NCBI GenBank assembly: GCA_964565945.1 | Contig: CAZMGY010000011.1 | Location: 48,390-112,389, forward strand | Length of the DNA: 64,000 nucleotides | From: CAZMGY01 sp964565945 [NCBI: uncultured bacterium] | GTDB taxonomy: Bacteria > GCA-001730085 | Reading direction: 5' to 3' | Shown here: piece by piece, positions 35,181 to 44,914 of the stretch | How positions within the stretch are numbered: the stretch's first letter is position 1 | Layout: each line of letters opens with the position of its first letter | Made by a program: the position numbers and the translations under genes | Notes under the pieces: model-generated | Told to the model about the DNA's origin: nothing | Databases searched by the model: none | What the model saw: only the letters and a program-made list of their open reading frames with translations

Positions 35181-36933
35181 AGAGTTACAAAACATTAAGG
35201 GTATTCCCGCATCTGCAGGTTATGTGATTGCACCTGCTTATGTCATGAAGACGCACTCTTTGCAAGTGTCGCATCGAACGATTCAGGAAGCCGATCTTGC
35301 TGGCGAATTGGAACGTTTTCGAATGGCTGTTGAACAAACGCGTGTTGAGATCAATGGTATTCGTGACGAAGTAGAACTTAAAATTGGCCAAAAAAATGCG
35401 GCGATTTTTAATGTCCACTTGCTTATTTTGGATGATCCTCTTTTGTACGATGATCTCGAAAAGAGGTTGAGCAAACAGCTTCTCAATATCGAATTTGTTT
35501 TTTATCAAATCCTTCAAGAGTATTTTGAACAATTTTCGTTGATGGAAGACCCCTATATTCGTGAAAGATTAGCGGATATTGAAGATGTTGGGCGACGAGT
35601 TTTGAAAAACTTGAGTAGTTGCGAAGATTTGAGGGTGCAATCCTTTGAGGAGCCTTGTGTTTTGGTTGCTCCAGATATATTACCTTCGGATGTGGTGATG
35701 ATGCATATGGAGAATGTTGTAGGCTTTGTGACCGATGCGGGTTCTAAAACATCCCATGCAGCAATCGTGGCTCGATCGCTTAAGGTGCCTGCGATTGTGG
35801 GGTCTCGTTTTGCATCCAAACATATTCAAACGGGTGATATCATCATCATTGATGCTATGGAAGGTCAAGTGTTTATTAATCCCGCGACCAATGTTCTGGA
35901 GGATTATCGTCGTAAGCAAGAAGAGTATCGCCGTTACACCAAAGAGTTGAAGAAATTAAAAAACCTTCCGGCAGAAACGCGTGATCAACACAAGGTTAAC
36001 CTTATGGCTAACATAGAGTTGCCCAAAGATGTTTATTCGGCCATGGACAACGGATCCGAGGGTATTGGATTATTTCGAACGGAATTTTTGTATATGAATC
36101 GTCTTGATTTGCCGAGTGAAGAAGAGCATTATGGGATTTACATGTCCATTTTAAAAGCTGTGGGAGATAAGCCCGTAGTGGTGAGAACGCTGGATGTTGG
36201 AGGTGACAAACTTACACCACAATTAGGTATTCCAAAAGAAGAAAATCCAGCTTTGGGTTGGCGTGCGATAAGGTACTGTTTGGATCGTGTCGATGTGTTT
36301 AAAGTTCAATTGCGAGCGCTATTGCGTGCTTCGGTTCATGGATCTCTTAAAATCATGTTTCCCATGATTGCTGGTTTGGAAGAATTGTTAGTGGCTAAGT
36401 CTATCTTGGCGGAAGTAAAGCAAGAATTACTCGAGTCTGGGGAGCCGTTTAGGGAAAATGTTCCGATTGGAGCTATGATTGAAACGCCTTCGGCGGCTGT
36501 GACGGCTGACTTATTGGCGTCTCATGTGGATTTTTTTAGTATTGGAACCAATGATTTAATTCAGTACACCTTAGCTGTCGATCGCGGTAATGAAAAAATT
36601 GCCTGTTATTATGATCCCCTGCACCCTGCGATTGTTCGATTTATTGATCAAGTGGTTAAGGCTGGGCATGACCAAGGCATCGATGTGAGCATGTGTGGAG
36701 AGATGTCGAGTGATCCGTTGTCTATTGAGTTACTGATTGGTCTCGGTTTGGATTGTTTGAGTGTGAGTCATAGTGTTGTGCCTGAAGTGAAGAGGATGAT
36801 TCGTTCTGTCAGTTTGGGCGAAGCTCAGGATTTTGCTCAAAGAGCATTTAAATATAAGCGTGCTAATGAATTGAAAGAAGATGCAAAGCAACGCGTCAAT
36901 CGTATTTTGGATCAAGGGGAGGTGTCTGCGTGA
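35170..36933 (+). CDS. ptsI: phosphoenolpyruvate-protein phosphotransferase (enzyme I)
   Basis: Transfers phosphate from phosphoenolpyruvate to HPr. The 587-residue product has the phosphohistidine motif DAGSKTSHAAIVARSL near residue 192, the PEP-binding barrel with GIGLFRTEFLYM near 298, RTLDVGGDK near 339, ENPALGWRAIRY near 358, SIGTNDLIQYTLAVDR near 457 and the catalytic cysteine in MCGEMSSDP near 510. Length and order are canonical. It shares GTGA with the downstream nucleotidyltransferase gene. Confidence 0.96.
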   Translation: MNHEELQNIKGIPASAGYVIAPAYVMKTHSLQVSHRTIQEADLAGELERFRMAVEQTRVEINGIRDEVELKIGQKNAAIFNVHLLILDDPLLYDDLEKRLSKQLLNIEFVFYQILQEYFEQFSLMEDPYIRERLADIEDVGRRVLKNLSSCEDLRVQSFEEPCVLVAPDILPSDVVMMHMENVVGFVTDAGSKTSHAAIVARSLKVPAIVGSRFASKHIQTGDIIIIDAMEGQVFINPATNVLEDYRRKQEEYRRYTKELKKLKNLPAETRDQHKVNLMANIELPKDVYSAMDNGSEGIGLFRTEFLYMNRLDLPSEEEHYGIYMSILKAVGDKPVVVRTLDVGGDKLTPQLGIPKEENPALGWRAIRYCLDRVDVFKVQLRALLRASVHGSLKIMFPMIAGLEELLVAKSILAEVKQELLESGEPFRENVPIGAMIETPSAAVTADLLASHVDFFSIGTNDLIQYTLAVDRGNEKIACYYDPLHPAIVRFIDQVVKAGHDQGIDVSMCGEMSSDPLSIELLIGLGLDCLSVSHSVVPEVKRMIRSVSLGEAQDFAQRAFKYKRANELKEDAKQRVNRILDQGEVSA

Positions 36934-37658
36934 ATGTGATTATTTTGGCTGCTGGCTATGCCACACGGTTATACCCACTGACGCGTAATCAGCCGAAGCC
37001 TTTGTTGCTGATTCAGGGTAAACCAATCATTGATTTCATTATCGATCATTTGGATTCTTTTAAGGTCATTGATCGTATTTATGTTGTTTCTAATGCGGTT
37101 TTTGTGGAACATTTTGAAAAGTGGGCGCAACAGAAAGATTGTCGGCATCCGATTACGATTGTGAATGATGAAACTGCTACGATTGAAACGCGTTTAGGGG
37201 CCATTCGAGACATTGGTTTTGTGGTGGACTCTTGTGGTGTTGATTCGGATGTTCTTGTGATTGCTGGAGATAACCTTTTTGATGACGACTTGGTGGGTTT
37301 GGTTCAGTTAGGGCAAAGTCGAAATGAAGGGGTTATTGCGGTTTATCCCTTTGAAGATAAGACACAACTTAAGATGTATGGGGTTGTTACCACAGATGCG
37401 CATGGTAAAATAATAAGCTTTGTGGAAAAAAGCAAACAACCGCCATCATCATTGGTGGCGACATGCATTTACTATTTTCCACGTTCTGTTTTAGATAACT
37501 TGAGAGTTTATATCGAAAGGGGACAGAACTTAGATGCTCCAGGCAATTTTATTGATTGGTTGGTGCTCCAAGAGAATATATGGACCTATTCCCTTAAAGG
37601 GAAGTGGTATGACATAGGTAGCAAAGAAAGCTATGCTGCTGTGCAAAATATGGAATGA
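36930..37658 (+). CDS. sugar-1-phosphate nucleotidyltransferase family protein
   Basis: An NTP-transferase of 242 residues that activates a sugar-1-phosphate. It begins MNVIILAAGYATRLYPLT with the nucleotide-binding loop, followed by PKPLLLIQGKPIID, then VIAGDNLFDDDLV near residue 108, VVTTDAHGKIISFVEKSKQP near 150 and GKWYDIGSKESY near the end. It lacks the C-terminal hexapeptide domain of GlmU and is short compared with RmlA/GalU. The sugar and nucleotide cannot be assigned. GTG start (36930) with GGGGAGG upstream, overlapping the ptsI stop. Probably serves surface polysaccharide synthesis. Confidence 0.82.
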   Translation: MNVIILAAGYATRLYPLTRNQPKPLLLIQGKPIIDFIIDHLDSFKVIDRIYVVSNAVFVEHFEKWAQQKDCRHPITIVNDETATIETRLGAIRDIGFVVDSCGVDSDVLVIAGDNLFDDDLVGLVQLGQSRNEGVIAVYPFEDKTQLKMYGVVTTDAHGKIISFVEKSKQPPSSLVATCIYYFPRSVLDNLRVYIERGQNLDAPGNFIDWLVLQENIWTYSLKGKWYDIGSKESYAAVQNME

Positions 37659-37670
37659 GAGGTAAAATTT

Positions 37671-38882
37671 ATGAGCCGTACATTTTTCTTTACATCGGAA
37701 TCGGTGAGTGAAGGGCATCCTGATAAAATGGCCGATCAAATATCGGATGCGATTTTGGATGCGATGCTTAAGCAAGATCCCGATTCACGTGTTGCTTGCG
37801 AAACGTTGATCACGACAGGCATGGTGGTTGTAGCAGGTGAGGTGACGACCCATGCAACTGTTGATATTCAACGATTGGTGCGCAAAATTATTTCGGAGAT
37901 TGGTTTTGATAATTCGTGCAAGGGTTTTGACTTTAATACCTGTGCGGTATTGATTTCGATTGATGAACAATCACCCGATATTGCCCAAGGTGTGACTGAG
38001 GGAGAGGGTTTGCACAAAGAGCAAGGTGCGGGTGATCAAGGATTGATGTTCGGCTACGCGTGCCGAGAGACAATATCTTATATGCCTTTGCCGATTCACT
38101 TAGCGCATATATTGGTTAAAGAATTAGCGACTTTAAGGAAATCGGGAGAGCTTGATTATATTTGGCCTGATTCGAAGTCGCAAGTAACGGTTCAATACGA
38201 CGAGAACAAGCAGCCTCAAAGGATTGATGCGGTGGTGATTTCGACCCAGCATTCCAAAGATGTCTCCCATGAGCAGATCGAGCAAGATATTAAAAATAAA
38301 TTGATTGCGAATGTTTTACCTCAAGAATTGCTTGATGATCAAACCAAGATCTACATTAATCCAACAGGTCGTTTTGTGGTGGGAGGTCCTTTGGGAGATT
38401 GTGGTTTGACTGGGCGTAAAATTATTGTGGATACTTATGGTGGAATGGGGCACCATGGTGGTGGTGCTTTTTCTGGAAAAGATCCTTCTAAGGTCGATCG
38501 CAGTGCTGCTTATGCTGCACGTTATGTGGCTAAAAATGTGGTAGCCGCTGGGTTGGCCGATCGTTGTGAAGTGCAACTGGCTTATGCGATTGGGGTGGCC
38601 GAACCTGTTTCGATTCAGGTGGATACTCTTGGCACACATGTTATCGAAGAGAGCCAAATTGAAGCTGTGATTCGCAACGAGTTTGATTTAAGGCCTGTAG
38701 CAATTATTGAGCAGTTACAATTGAAGCGTCCGATCTATCAACGGACAGCCACTTATGGGCACTTTGGCCGTTCGGATCGGCATTTCCCTTGGGAGAAACT
38801 TGATAAAGTTGAAGCTTTGCAAGCGGCTGCGGGGATCGAAAAAAAAATGACATACTTGAAGAAGCGCTCGTTTAAGGGTTAG
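37671..38882 (+). CDS. metK: S-adenosylmethionine synthetase
   Basis: Makes S-adenosylmethionine from methionine and ATP. In 403 residues: [21 protein letters not shown] near residue 6, [10 protein letters not shown] near 52, [11 protein letters not shown] near 98, [12 protein letters not shown] near 119, [29 protein letters not shown] near 225 and [19 protein letters not shown] near 262. Canonical. No SAM riboswitch is possible in the 12-base gap upstream. The RNase P RNA gene lies 65 bases downstream. Confidence 0.97.
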   Translation: MSRTFFFTSESVSEGHPDKMADQISDAILDAMLKQDPDSRVACETLITTGMVVVAGEVTTHATVDIQRLVRKIISEIGFDNSCKGFDFNTCAVLISIDEQSPDIAQGVTEGEGLHKEQGAGDQGLMFGYACRETISYMPLPIHLAHILVKELATLRKSGELDYIWPDSKSQVTVQYDENKQPQRIDAVVISTQHSKDVSHEQIEQDIKNKLIANVLPQELLDDQTKIYINPTGRFVVGGPLGDCGLTGRKIIVDTYGGMGHHGGGAFSGKDPSKVDRSAAYAARYVAKNVVAAGLADRCEVQLAYAIGVAEPVSIQVDTLGTHVIEESQIEAVIRNEFDLRPVAIIEQLQLKRPIYQRTATYGHFGRSDRHFPWEKLDKVEALQAAAGIEKKMTYLKKRSFKG

Positions 38883-38947
38883 GTCGTATTCTATGAGAGA
38901 CATGGCAAGTAAGTTGTGGGATGTTGTCATGGGAATGGTTTAAAAAA

Positions 38948-39290
38948 GCAAAGTTGATTGGACCATCGGTGTTACTTCTTTTAAAGAGGTAAGGCAGGAA
39001 AGTCCAGACTCCACAGGGTAAGATGCTGCATTGAAAGGCAGTGAGGGTGACCTTAAGGAAAGTGCCACAGAAACCAAACCGCCTTGGGTCTTTAGAGTCC
39101 GAGGGTAAGGGTGAAACGGTGAGGTAAGAGCTCACCAGTTTTGGTGGCGACACCAAAAGCTGGGCAAACCCCATCTGGAGCAAGACCAAGTAGAAAGCGT
39201 GATAGTGACCCGCTATATGTTTTCGGGTTGGTTGCAAAGATGAATGATGGTTCGCGACAGAATCTGGCTTATAGATCAACTTTGCTTTTT
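38948..39290 (+). ncRNA. rnpB: RNase P RNA, type A
   Basis: Catalytic RNA of RNase P, which matures tRNA 5' ends. Recognised by the P4 and core consensus: GGCAGGAAAGTCCAGACTCC near 38992, the ACAGAAACCAAACCGCC-type segment near 39067, GGGTGAAACGGTGAGGTAAG near 39108 with GCTCACC, and the 3' conserved ACAGAATCTGGCTTATAG near 39257. The P1 helix is GCAAAGTTGAT (38948-38958) with ATCAACTTTGC (39275-39285). A run of T follows, which also pairs with the A run before the RNA, so P1 may double as the terminator hairpin. Ends are approximate. Confidence 0.93.
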
Positions 39291-39345
39291 TCTCTAAAGG
39301 ATTTTTTCTTTGCTTTTTATATTTATTAAAAAATATTTTATTATC

Positions 39346-40469
39346 CCCTAAGTAAACTTCTCTGCTTATGAATATTTTAAACTATAAACTCACCTCCACT
39401 AATGAACTTCTAACAACTGCCCGCACAGGCTTGTTAGCACCCGCACATTTAATGTAATCAATAAAAGGCCATTGACCAGTATTTCCCTGCTTTAAATAGC
39501 AATAGTGCTCTTAAATTTCAACTTTTATCAATACCTTACTACTAAGCCAACACGAAGGTGGGAAATGTGTGGCAAAAAATATAAGGGCTATATGCCAATG
39601 GTAGGACACATTGCCCAAACAGGGCATAAGATAGTAGCCACCGACTTTAGGGCGGGCAATACTTCGCCAGCAAAAGACAATCTTGGGTTTATTAAACACT
39701 GTCAAAGTGCTTTGTCTTAGGGTATCAAGGTAAATAAGTTGCGTATTGTTTTGACAACAACATTGAATTTGCCATTAGAGCAAAGATGTGCAAATCCCTC
39801 AAAGATATTATTCTTGATAAAGATAATAAGTGGCAGCCTTTACTTGATAAACAAGGAAATGATGTTGAGGGGCAAACCACTTTTAAAATACAACATTTTA
39901 TTAATGTTAAAGGCAATAAAGGCAAAGTTTTTGATTTAATCGTGCAAAGAACCCAAATCAAAGGACAAAACCAGATGGATTTAGACATGAATATGGATAA
40001 TGCCAATGACACAGACCAAAGTCTTGCGATTGCTATGTATGTCTATCGCATGATTGCCACTAACTTTGAGGGTTTAAATAACAGTGAGATTGTATATTTT
40101 TACAATCAAAGAGCGGAGGATAGTGAAAATCGTATTAAAGAGTTAAAAGATGATTTTGGGGCAAAACAAATGCCTTGTGGCGATTTTGCTGCCAATGCCT
40201 TCTATTTTGATATTTGTAGTTTTTCTTATCATCTGTTCGCCCTAATGCGTCAACTACTGCCGCTTGAATTTGTCAACAAAAGAGCAACATATGTGCGTCA
40301 CCGTCTTTACAACATCGCTGCCAAAGTAATCTAGCATGGTAGATAGATAATGATTAAATGCCAAGCACAATATCACAGCTTAGTTAATCAAGTGTTAAGA
40401 TGAATTAAATAGCTTAAACAATTGCTAACATAAATTAATATATTGCTAATAAGCCTTTTTTACTAAGGA
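39346..40469 (+). mobile_element. decayed IS1380-family insertion sequence
   Basis: The region encloses a broken IS1380-type transposase gene. Possible terminal inverted repeats are CCCTAAGTAAAC (39346-39357) and, on the other strand, TCCTTAGTAAAA (40469-40458), matching at 9 of 12 positions; these ends are tentative. The span of about 1.1 kb is shorter than a usual IS1380-family element, in line with internal deletions. The DNA is more AT-rich than its neighbours. It lies in the gap between rnpB and the ROK regulator, and appears immobile. Confidence 0.6.
39368..40410 (+). pseudogene. IS1380-family transposase, inactivated
   Basis: Fragments of an IS1380-type DDE transposase in order. ATG 39368 reads NYKLTSTNELLTTARTGL, the family N-terminus, then stops. 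After a deletion, 39520-39717 reads CGKKYKGYMPMVGHIAQTG, then VATDFRAGNTSPAKDNLGFIKHCQ. A second deletion and stop (GYQGK then TAA near 39735) are followed by FDNNIEFAIRAKM and a long open section to 40334, including FYNQRAEDSENRIKELKDDFG near 40105, MPCGDFAANAFYFDICSFSY, and RHRLYNIAAKVI. Past the TAG at 40332 the C-terminal tail is still readable with stops to about 40410. Multiple lesions, so non-functional. Confidence 0.82.
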
Positions 40470-40654
40470 TGGCAAAATTTGCTTGAAAATCAAAAAATCA
40501 GTGAAAAACGCTCTGAATTAAATGGACAAAAGCATTAGGCAATTGATTGTTGGTGAAATAATAATATTTAAGTGAAAAAATAGTGGTTAAGTGGTTTTTA
40601 TTTTTGGATTTGGGTATTAATAGAACATTATCTGAATTTTTTTGTAATGTTTTC

Positions 40655-40683
40655 TTGACATCTTTTTAATTGCTTATGATAAT
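40655..40683 (+). promoter_or_regulatory. promoter for the ROK regulator gene
   Basis: TTGACA (40655-40660) and GATAAT (40678-40683) with a 17-base spacer; the start codon follows at 40746 after a G-rich ribosome binding site. It lies just downstream of the IS remnant. Confidence 0.55.
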
Positions 40684-40745
40684 AGATGCGTGTCGAAATG
40701 TTACAAATAAAGTAATCCCGTTGTGTGGGGAGATAGGGGAGTTTT

Positions 40746-41939
40746 ATGATCAGACAAAGACTTTTAAAAGACCAGATTTTATCCGATCGCGAACGCAAAA
40801 ACATTGCTATTTTAGAACTGATTGGGAAGAGTGGTCCTCTGACGAAAACGGACATTTCTAAAATCACTGAATTGAATATCGTGACCGTGTCGAATTACAT
40901 CAACAACTACATCAAAGCTGGCTTGATTGAAGAAAAAGGATTTGATGTTTCTTCGGGAGGACGCAAACCAGCTTTGGTGGATCTGAATTATAATTCAGGC
41001 TATGTGGTTGGTATTGGTGTGAGTCCACAATTCAATGAGATTGTGTGCGTCTTGATTGATTATGGGTCTCATTTGGTTAAAAAGAAAAGCTTGATTTGGG
41101 ATTCGAGCAATCGTTCGGGTGCTTTGATTGAAGAAATGGCTAACTTGTTGGATCAAGTGATTGCCGAATCTGGGGTTGAGGTTGATAAAATTAAGGGGAT
41201 TGGTGCCGCTTTGCCAGGGGTGCTTGATGAACGTGGAAACACGGTCAAATGGCCGAGTTCGGTTGGAGAAATGAACATTTCGATGTGCTTACCTGTTCGT
41301 TCGGTTTTGGAACGTCGCTTTCGTATGCCTATTTTTATTGAACGAAGTGATATTGTTGCTGTTTCGGGAGAACGTTGGATGAACCTAAGTTCCGATGTGC
41401 AAAATGTTTTATTTATGTATTCGGGCGTTGGTTGTGGTTATATCATTTGTGGTCAATTGTTTCGAGGAACTGGGGGAACCGCGGGTTCCTTGGGGATTGA
41501 TTTCGAAGATCAGACCAAGATCAGTGATTTGCGGCAAGACTATTTTGATTTAGGCATTTGTGATGATGTTTATCTCCGATTGAAAAATGGAGAAGAATCC
41601 ACTTTGTACAATGGGGAGCACCCGAAGTTAGAGGCTATTATACTGGCTGCTCAAAATGGGGATCGTGTGTGTGTGGAGGTGATTCAAGATGCGGGTGTGC
41701 GTTTAGGGCAAAAGGTGGCATTTTTAGTTAACTTGCTCAATCCCGAGGTTGTCGTTATTGGAGGGGGTATCGAAGATGCGGGACCGATCTTTTTGGATTC
41801 TGTGCGTAAGTCTGTTAAGAAACATGCCGTCGAAGAAGTTTCTAATGTGCTTAAAGTGATTCCCTCGACCTTAGGAGATGAACTTTTGGCTCTGGGAGCA
41901 GCGAGTGTGGTGATTCAGGAGCTTTTTGCTCAAGTTTAA
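40746..41939 (+). CDS. ROK-family transcriptional regulator
   Basis: A 397-residue NagC/Mlc-like regulator. Residues 15-75 form a winged helix-turn-helix (IAILELIGKSGPLTKTDISKI, then TVSNYINNYIKAGLIEEKG, GGRKPAL). A ROK domain follows: GIGAALPGVLD near 157, IERSDIVAVSGERW near 198, VGCGYIICGQLFRGTGGTAGSLG near 228 and NPEVVVIGGGIE near 332. The sugar-kinase ATP loop and the ROK zinc motif (a His and three Cys after GxxGxxGExGH) are not present, so it is a regulator without kinase activity and with a diverged ligand site. Its target genes are not evident: murC, the next gene, has its own promoter. Confidence 0.85.
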   Translation: MIRQRLLKDQILSDRERKNIAILELIGKSGPLTKTDISKITELNIVTVSNYINNYIKAGLIEEKGFDVSSGGRKPALVDLNYNSGYVVGIGVSPQFNEIVCVLIDYGSHLVKKKSLIWDSSNRSGALIEEMANLLDQVIAESGVEVDKIKGIGAALPGVLDERGNTVKWPSSVGEMNISMCLPVRSVLERRFRMPIFIERSDIVAVSGERWMNLSSDVQNVLFMYSGVGCGYIICGQLFRGTGGTAGSLGIDFEDQTKISDLRQDYFDLGICDDVYLRLKNGEESTLYNGEHPKLEAIILAAQNGDRVCVEVIQDAGVRLGQKVAFLVNLLNPEVVVIGGGIEDAGPIFLDSVRKSVKKHAVEEVSNVLKVIPSTLGDELLALGAASVVIQELFAQV

Positions 41940-41948
41940 TTTTTTGTG

Positions 41949-41976
41949 GTATCTCGTGGCCCTTATCTGCGGGAGC
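41949..41976 (+). repeat. palindromic repeat, copy 2 (degenerate, before a T run)
   Basis: A diverged copy reading GTATCTCGTGGC, then CCTTATCTGCGGGAGC, aligning with the leuS copy (CCCGTGGC ... CTGCGGGAG) with a 2-base length difference in the loop. Seven T residues follow directly, so it may serve as an imperfect terminator for the ROK gene 9 bases upstream, although the arms pair poorly. Confidence 0.5.
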
Positions 41977-42006
41977 TTTTTTTATTCTTATCATTTTGTA
42001 GTTTGC

Positions 42007-42036
42007 TTGACAAAAAGCATAGCGATGGCCTAACCT
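42007..42036 (+). promoter_or_regulatory. candidate promoter for murC-yjbQ-yraN
   Basis: Perfect TTGACA (42007-42012), an 18-base spacer and a weak -10 TAACCT (42031-42036). Transcription would start near 42043, which excludes TTG 42044 as the murC start and supports ATG 42086. Confidence 0.4.
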
Positions 42037-42085
42037 TAAAACCTTGATCGTGTTTTTATCAGCTTTGAAGGATGGATCGCGTCGT

Positions 42086-43516
42086 ATGCTACACGGCTAC
42101 AAAAATGTTCATTTTGTTGGAATTGGTGGCCTTGGGATGAGTGGCCTGGCCGAAATTTTGTTAAGCCTGGGTTACCAGGTGACTGGTTCTGATCTTGTTG
42201 CGACGGATATCACCAGGCGTTTAGCGCTTTTGGGTGCCAGTGTGTATGTGGGGCATCAAGCGAGCCATGTGGCTGAAGATGTTGACTTATTGGTGTATTC
42301 CGCAGCGGTTGATGCGACTAATCTTGAGCGTGTGGTCGCCCAAGAACGCGGTATTCCAAGCATTGTACGTGGCGAGCTATTGGCCGATATTACCCGGCTG
42401 AAGCAACATGTGGTAGCTGTGGCGGGGTCTCATGGCAAAACGACCACGACAAGCATGATTGCCGATGTTTTATGGGCGTTCGATGTGGAGTCGACAGTGA
42501 TTGTTGGTGGAGTCTTGCAGCGTCAAGGTTCGTGCGCCAAGTGGGGGCGTGGAGATATTTTGGTGTCCGAAACAGATGAGCATGATGGATCCTTTTTAAA
42601 GTTAGCCCCCACTATAGCCGTGGTGACTAACATAGATTTTGAACACGTCGAATATTATGAAAATCTTGAAGCTTTAAAAGACGATTTTGTGTTATTTATG
42701 AACAAAGTTCCGTTTTATGGTTTCACCGTTCTGTGTTTGGATGATCCCGCACTTAAAAGTTTGCAACATCGTTTAAGTTGCCGTTGCTTGACTTATGGTT
42801 GGGATGCTGAGGCCGATCTTTATGCTCAAAATGTAGAGTTTTCGAATAATTTTCAAAATCCTTGGGCCAGGTTTGATGTTTATAATACCAGTCCTCGGTT
42901 GGGAGCTATCGGACATTGGGGGCGTGTCGAACTCAAAACCTTAGGCCGTCATAATGTTCTTAATGCTTTAGCTGCGCTGGCGACAGGCGTGGGTTTTGGC
43001 TTGGCCTTTGATCTGTGCGTGCGTGGCTTAAAAAATTTCACAGGGATTCAACGTCGCATGGGGATTTATCCTCTCCATCAGGGATATACGCTAATTGAAG
43101 ACTATGCGCATCATCCTACGGAGATTCGGGCGACCTTAGAAAGTGTTGAGTCTCCAGAGGGGGGGCGTCGAATTGTGGTGTTTCAGCCTCATTTATACAG
43201 TCGCACAGCCCATTTTGCCGAAGAATTTGCGACAGAGCTGTGTAAGGTGGACCAGGTGATCGTGTTGCCGATTTATCCTGCCCGCGAAGAACCTATTGAG
43301 GGTGTGAATGCCTTTTTATTAGCTGAACTCATGCAAAAGAAGGGTTTTCGCCATGTGACGGTTTTGGACGACAAAACACAGACTTTAGATGTCTTGGCAT
43401 CGATGGCGAAGAAAGGAGACGTGGTGTTTGTGTTGGGAGCGGGTGATATCTACAAAGTGGCGGAGGATTTGAAACATGAAACATTATCGCAAAGAGATTT
43501 GGTTGAACACAGTTAA
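42086..43516 (+). CDS. murC: UDP-N-acetylmuramate-L-alanine ligase
   Basis: Adds L-alanine to UDP-MurNAc, the first amino acid of the peptidoglycan stem. In 476 residues: N-terminal [18 protein letters not shown] near residue 8, ATP loop [18 protein letters not shown] near 114, [15 protein letters not shown] near 160, HNVLNALAA near 293 and [14 protein letters not shown] near 343, with FQPHLYSRT. The ATG at 42086 gives the family N-terminus; AAGGATGG lies 14 bases before it. It is isolated from the rest of the mur/dcw cluster. Its end overlaps yjbQ by 41 bases. Confidence 0.95.
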   Translation: MLHGYKNVHFVGIGGLGMSGLAEILLSLGYQVTGSDLVATDITRRLALLGASVYVGHQASHVAEDVDLLVYSAAVDATNLERVVAQERGIPSIVRGELLADITRLKQHVVAVAGSHGKTTTTSMIADVLWAFDVESTVIVGGVLQRQGSCAKWGRGDILVSETDEHDGSFLKLAPTIAVVTNIDFEHVEYYENLEALKDDFVLFMNKVPFYGFTVLCLDDPALKSLQHRLSCRCLTYGWDAEADLYAQNVEFSNNFQNPWARFDVYNTSPRLGAIGHWGRVELKTLGRHNVLNALAALATGVGFGLAFDLCVRGLKNFTGIQRRMGIYPLHQGYTLIEDYAHHPTEIRATLESVESPEGGRRIVVFQPHLYSRTAHFAEEFATELCKVDQVIVLPIYPAREEPIEGVNAFLLAELMQKKGFRHVTVLDDKTQTLDVLASMAKKGDVVFVLGAGDIYKVAEDLKHETLSQRDLVEHS

Positions 43517-43892
43517 GCGTTATGAGATTGTGCATTTGACCTCGCAAGTGAACGAAGTGTTGCGGGAAAGTGGGATTAAGGAAGGTCTGTGTTTGGTCAA
43601 TGCGATGCATATCACGTCGAGTGTGTTTATTAACGACAACGAGTCGGGTTTGCATCAAGATTATTTGGAGTGGCTTGAAGGTTTAGCCCCTTATGATGTG
43701 GATAAATATGCACATCATCGCACTGGTGAAGATAATGGGGATGCTCATTTGAAGCGAACAATTATGGGACGTGAAGTTGTTGTTGCGATCACTCAAGGGC
43801 AGTTGGACTTTGGTCCGTGGGAAGAGATTTTCTATGGCGAGTTTGATGGTTGTCGGCGCAAACGTGTTTTGATAAAGATTATTGGCGAATGA
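43476..43892 (+). CDS. yjbQ: YjbQ/UPF0047 family protein
   Basis: A small conserved cytoplasmic protein (138 residues) of the UPF0047 family, linked in some reports to thiamine phosphate synthase-like activity but without a settled role. Family hallmarks: [20 protein letters not shown] near residue 37, [21 protein letters not shown] near 80, and [21 protein letters not shown] near 103, the last with the usual LGTWQxIF-like pattern. The start lies inside murC and the stop overlaps yraN (ATGA), so the three genes are translated as a coupled unit. Confidence 0.88.
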   Translation: MKHYRKEIWLNTVKRYEIVHLTSQVNEVLRESGIKEGLCLVNAMHITSSVFINDNESGLHQDYLEWLEGLAPYDVDKYAHHRTGEDNGDAHLKRTIMGREVVVAITQGQLDFGPWEEIFYGEFDGCRRKRVLIKIIGE

Positions 43893-44290
43893 GGATGAGT
43901 TTGCGTCGTAAGGCCAATAAAAAAACGGGTGATGCTGGTGAGCGATTGGCTGCGGATTACCTGCGAAATAATGGTTATCGTATTCTCGAAACCAATTACC
44001 AGACCTCGTTGGGCGAAATTGATCTGATTGCACGTCAAGAACTCACCTTAGTGTTTACTGAAGTTAAAACACGTCGCTCTCAAGAATGGGGTGATCCTTT
44101 TACTGCGGTCACGGTGGTTAAGCAGCAAAAAATTATTCAAGTGGCCCTGCATTATTTACAAGATCAAGAGCCTGCATACGATACATTGCGCTTTGATGTG
44201 GTGTCGATTGTTTGGTTGTCTGGCCAAGAGCCTCAGCTACAACATATTCCCGAAGCATTTGATGCTTCGGTTAGTTTGTACCTCTTTTAG
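43889..44290 (+). CDS. yraN: YraN/UPF0102 family putative endonuclease
   Basis: A 133-residue protein of the UPF0102 family, with a restriction-endonuclease-like fold. The catalytic pattern is visible: [22 protein letters not shown] near residue 16, GEIDLIARQ near 43 with the Asp, and [15 protein letters not shown] near 57 with ExK, then LRFDVVSI near 105. The target is unknown. Start at ATG 43889 overlapping the yjbQ stop (ATGA); ATG 43895 is an alternative. Confidence 0.88.
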   Translation: MRMSLRRKANKKTGDAGERLAADYLRNNGYRILETNYQTSLGEIDLIARQELTLVFTEVKTRRSQEWGDPFTAVTVVKQQKIIQVALHYLQDQEPAYDTLRFDVVSIVWLSGQEPQLQHIPEAFDASVSLYLF

Positions 44291-44326
44291 TGTGTTAAGA
44301 TGGGCTTTTAGTTTGGAGTACAAAAT

Positions 44327-44914
44327 ATGAATATCGAAGAAGCTTTTAAGGCATTGCCCAGTGCCTCGGATCTAATGGGATTGGCGGTTAAGCATAAGAA
44401 AGTTTACCAAAATGGCAAATCTTTTCCTCATATGTACTTTGATGATTTTTTGTCCGAAGAGCTTTTGTTGAAAGTCTTGGATGAATTTCCTAGAGCTGAT
44501 GGTTTTCAAAATTGGCGTCAGTTTCAAAATGCTTTGGAGTAACAAGCAACAAGTCAAAGGCAAGGTTCCGACGGGGCCTTACACGCGCTTTGTGTTGCAT
44601 TATTTGAACTCGGAACCTTTTTTGGATTTTCTGAGTAAACTAACTGGGATCGAGCACTTAATTCCCGATCCTTATTTCGAAGGAGGTGGCTTACATCAGA
44701 GTTGTTCGGGGGGGGAGGGGTAAAGATACATGTTGATTTTAACAAGCACCCGCGTTATCAGCTTGATCGTCGACTTAATGTTCTTTTGTACCTTAACCGA
44801 GATTGGCCCGAAAGTTATGGGGGCTATTTCGAAGTTTGGGAGGGGATTAAAAATGAATGTGCGGCCAAAATTGCTCCTGTGTTTAATTGTCTTACTCAAC
44901 CTTATTTCACTTAA
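44327..44914 (+). pseudogene. frameshifted 2-oxoglutarate/Fe(II) oxygenase gene
   Basis: A 2OG-Fe(II) dioxygenase (prolyl-4-hydroxylase-like) split by two opposite frameshifts. From ATG 44327: KSFPHMYFDDFLSEELLLKVLDEFPR to FQNALE, then TAA at 44540. Removing one T there restores NKQQVKGKVPTGPYTRFVLHYLNSEPF, then LTGIEHLIPDPYFEGGGLHQ in the shifted frame. At a run of eight G (44708-44715) the frame returns: VKIHVDFNKHPRYQLDRRLNVLLYLNRDWPESYGG, with the iron-binding HxD. The end of the gene (second iron His, usually in a HGHPDPL-like motif) is missing, and the reading stops at 44912. A faint C-terminal trace (RKARNVLRKL) is readable near 44972-45001. Not functional as read. Confidence 0.75.

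Noticed and set aside
44705-44720. Phase variation of the oxygenase through the G8 tract
   Set aside because: Changing the G tract alone cannot restore the gene, because the separate T insertion at 44540 and the missing 3' end remain.
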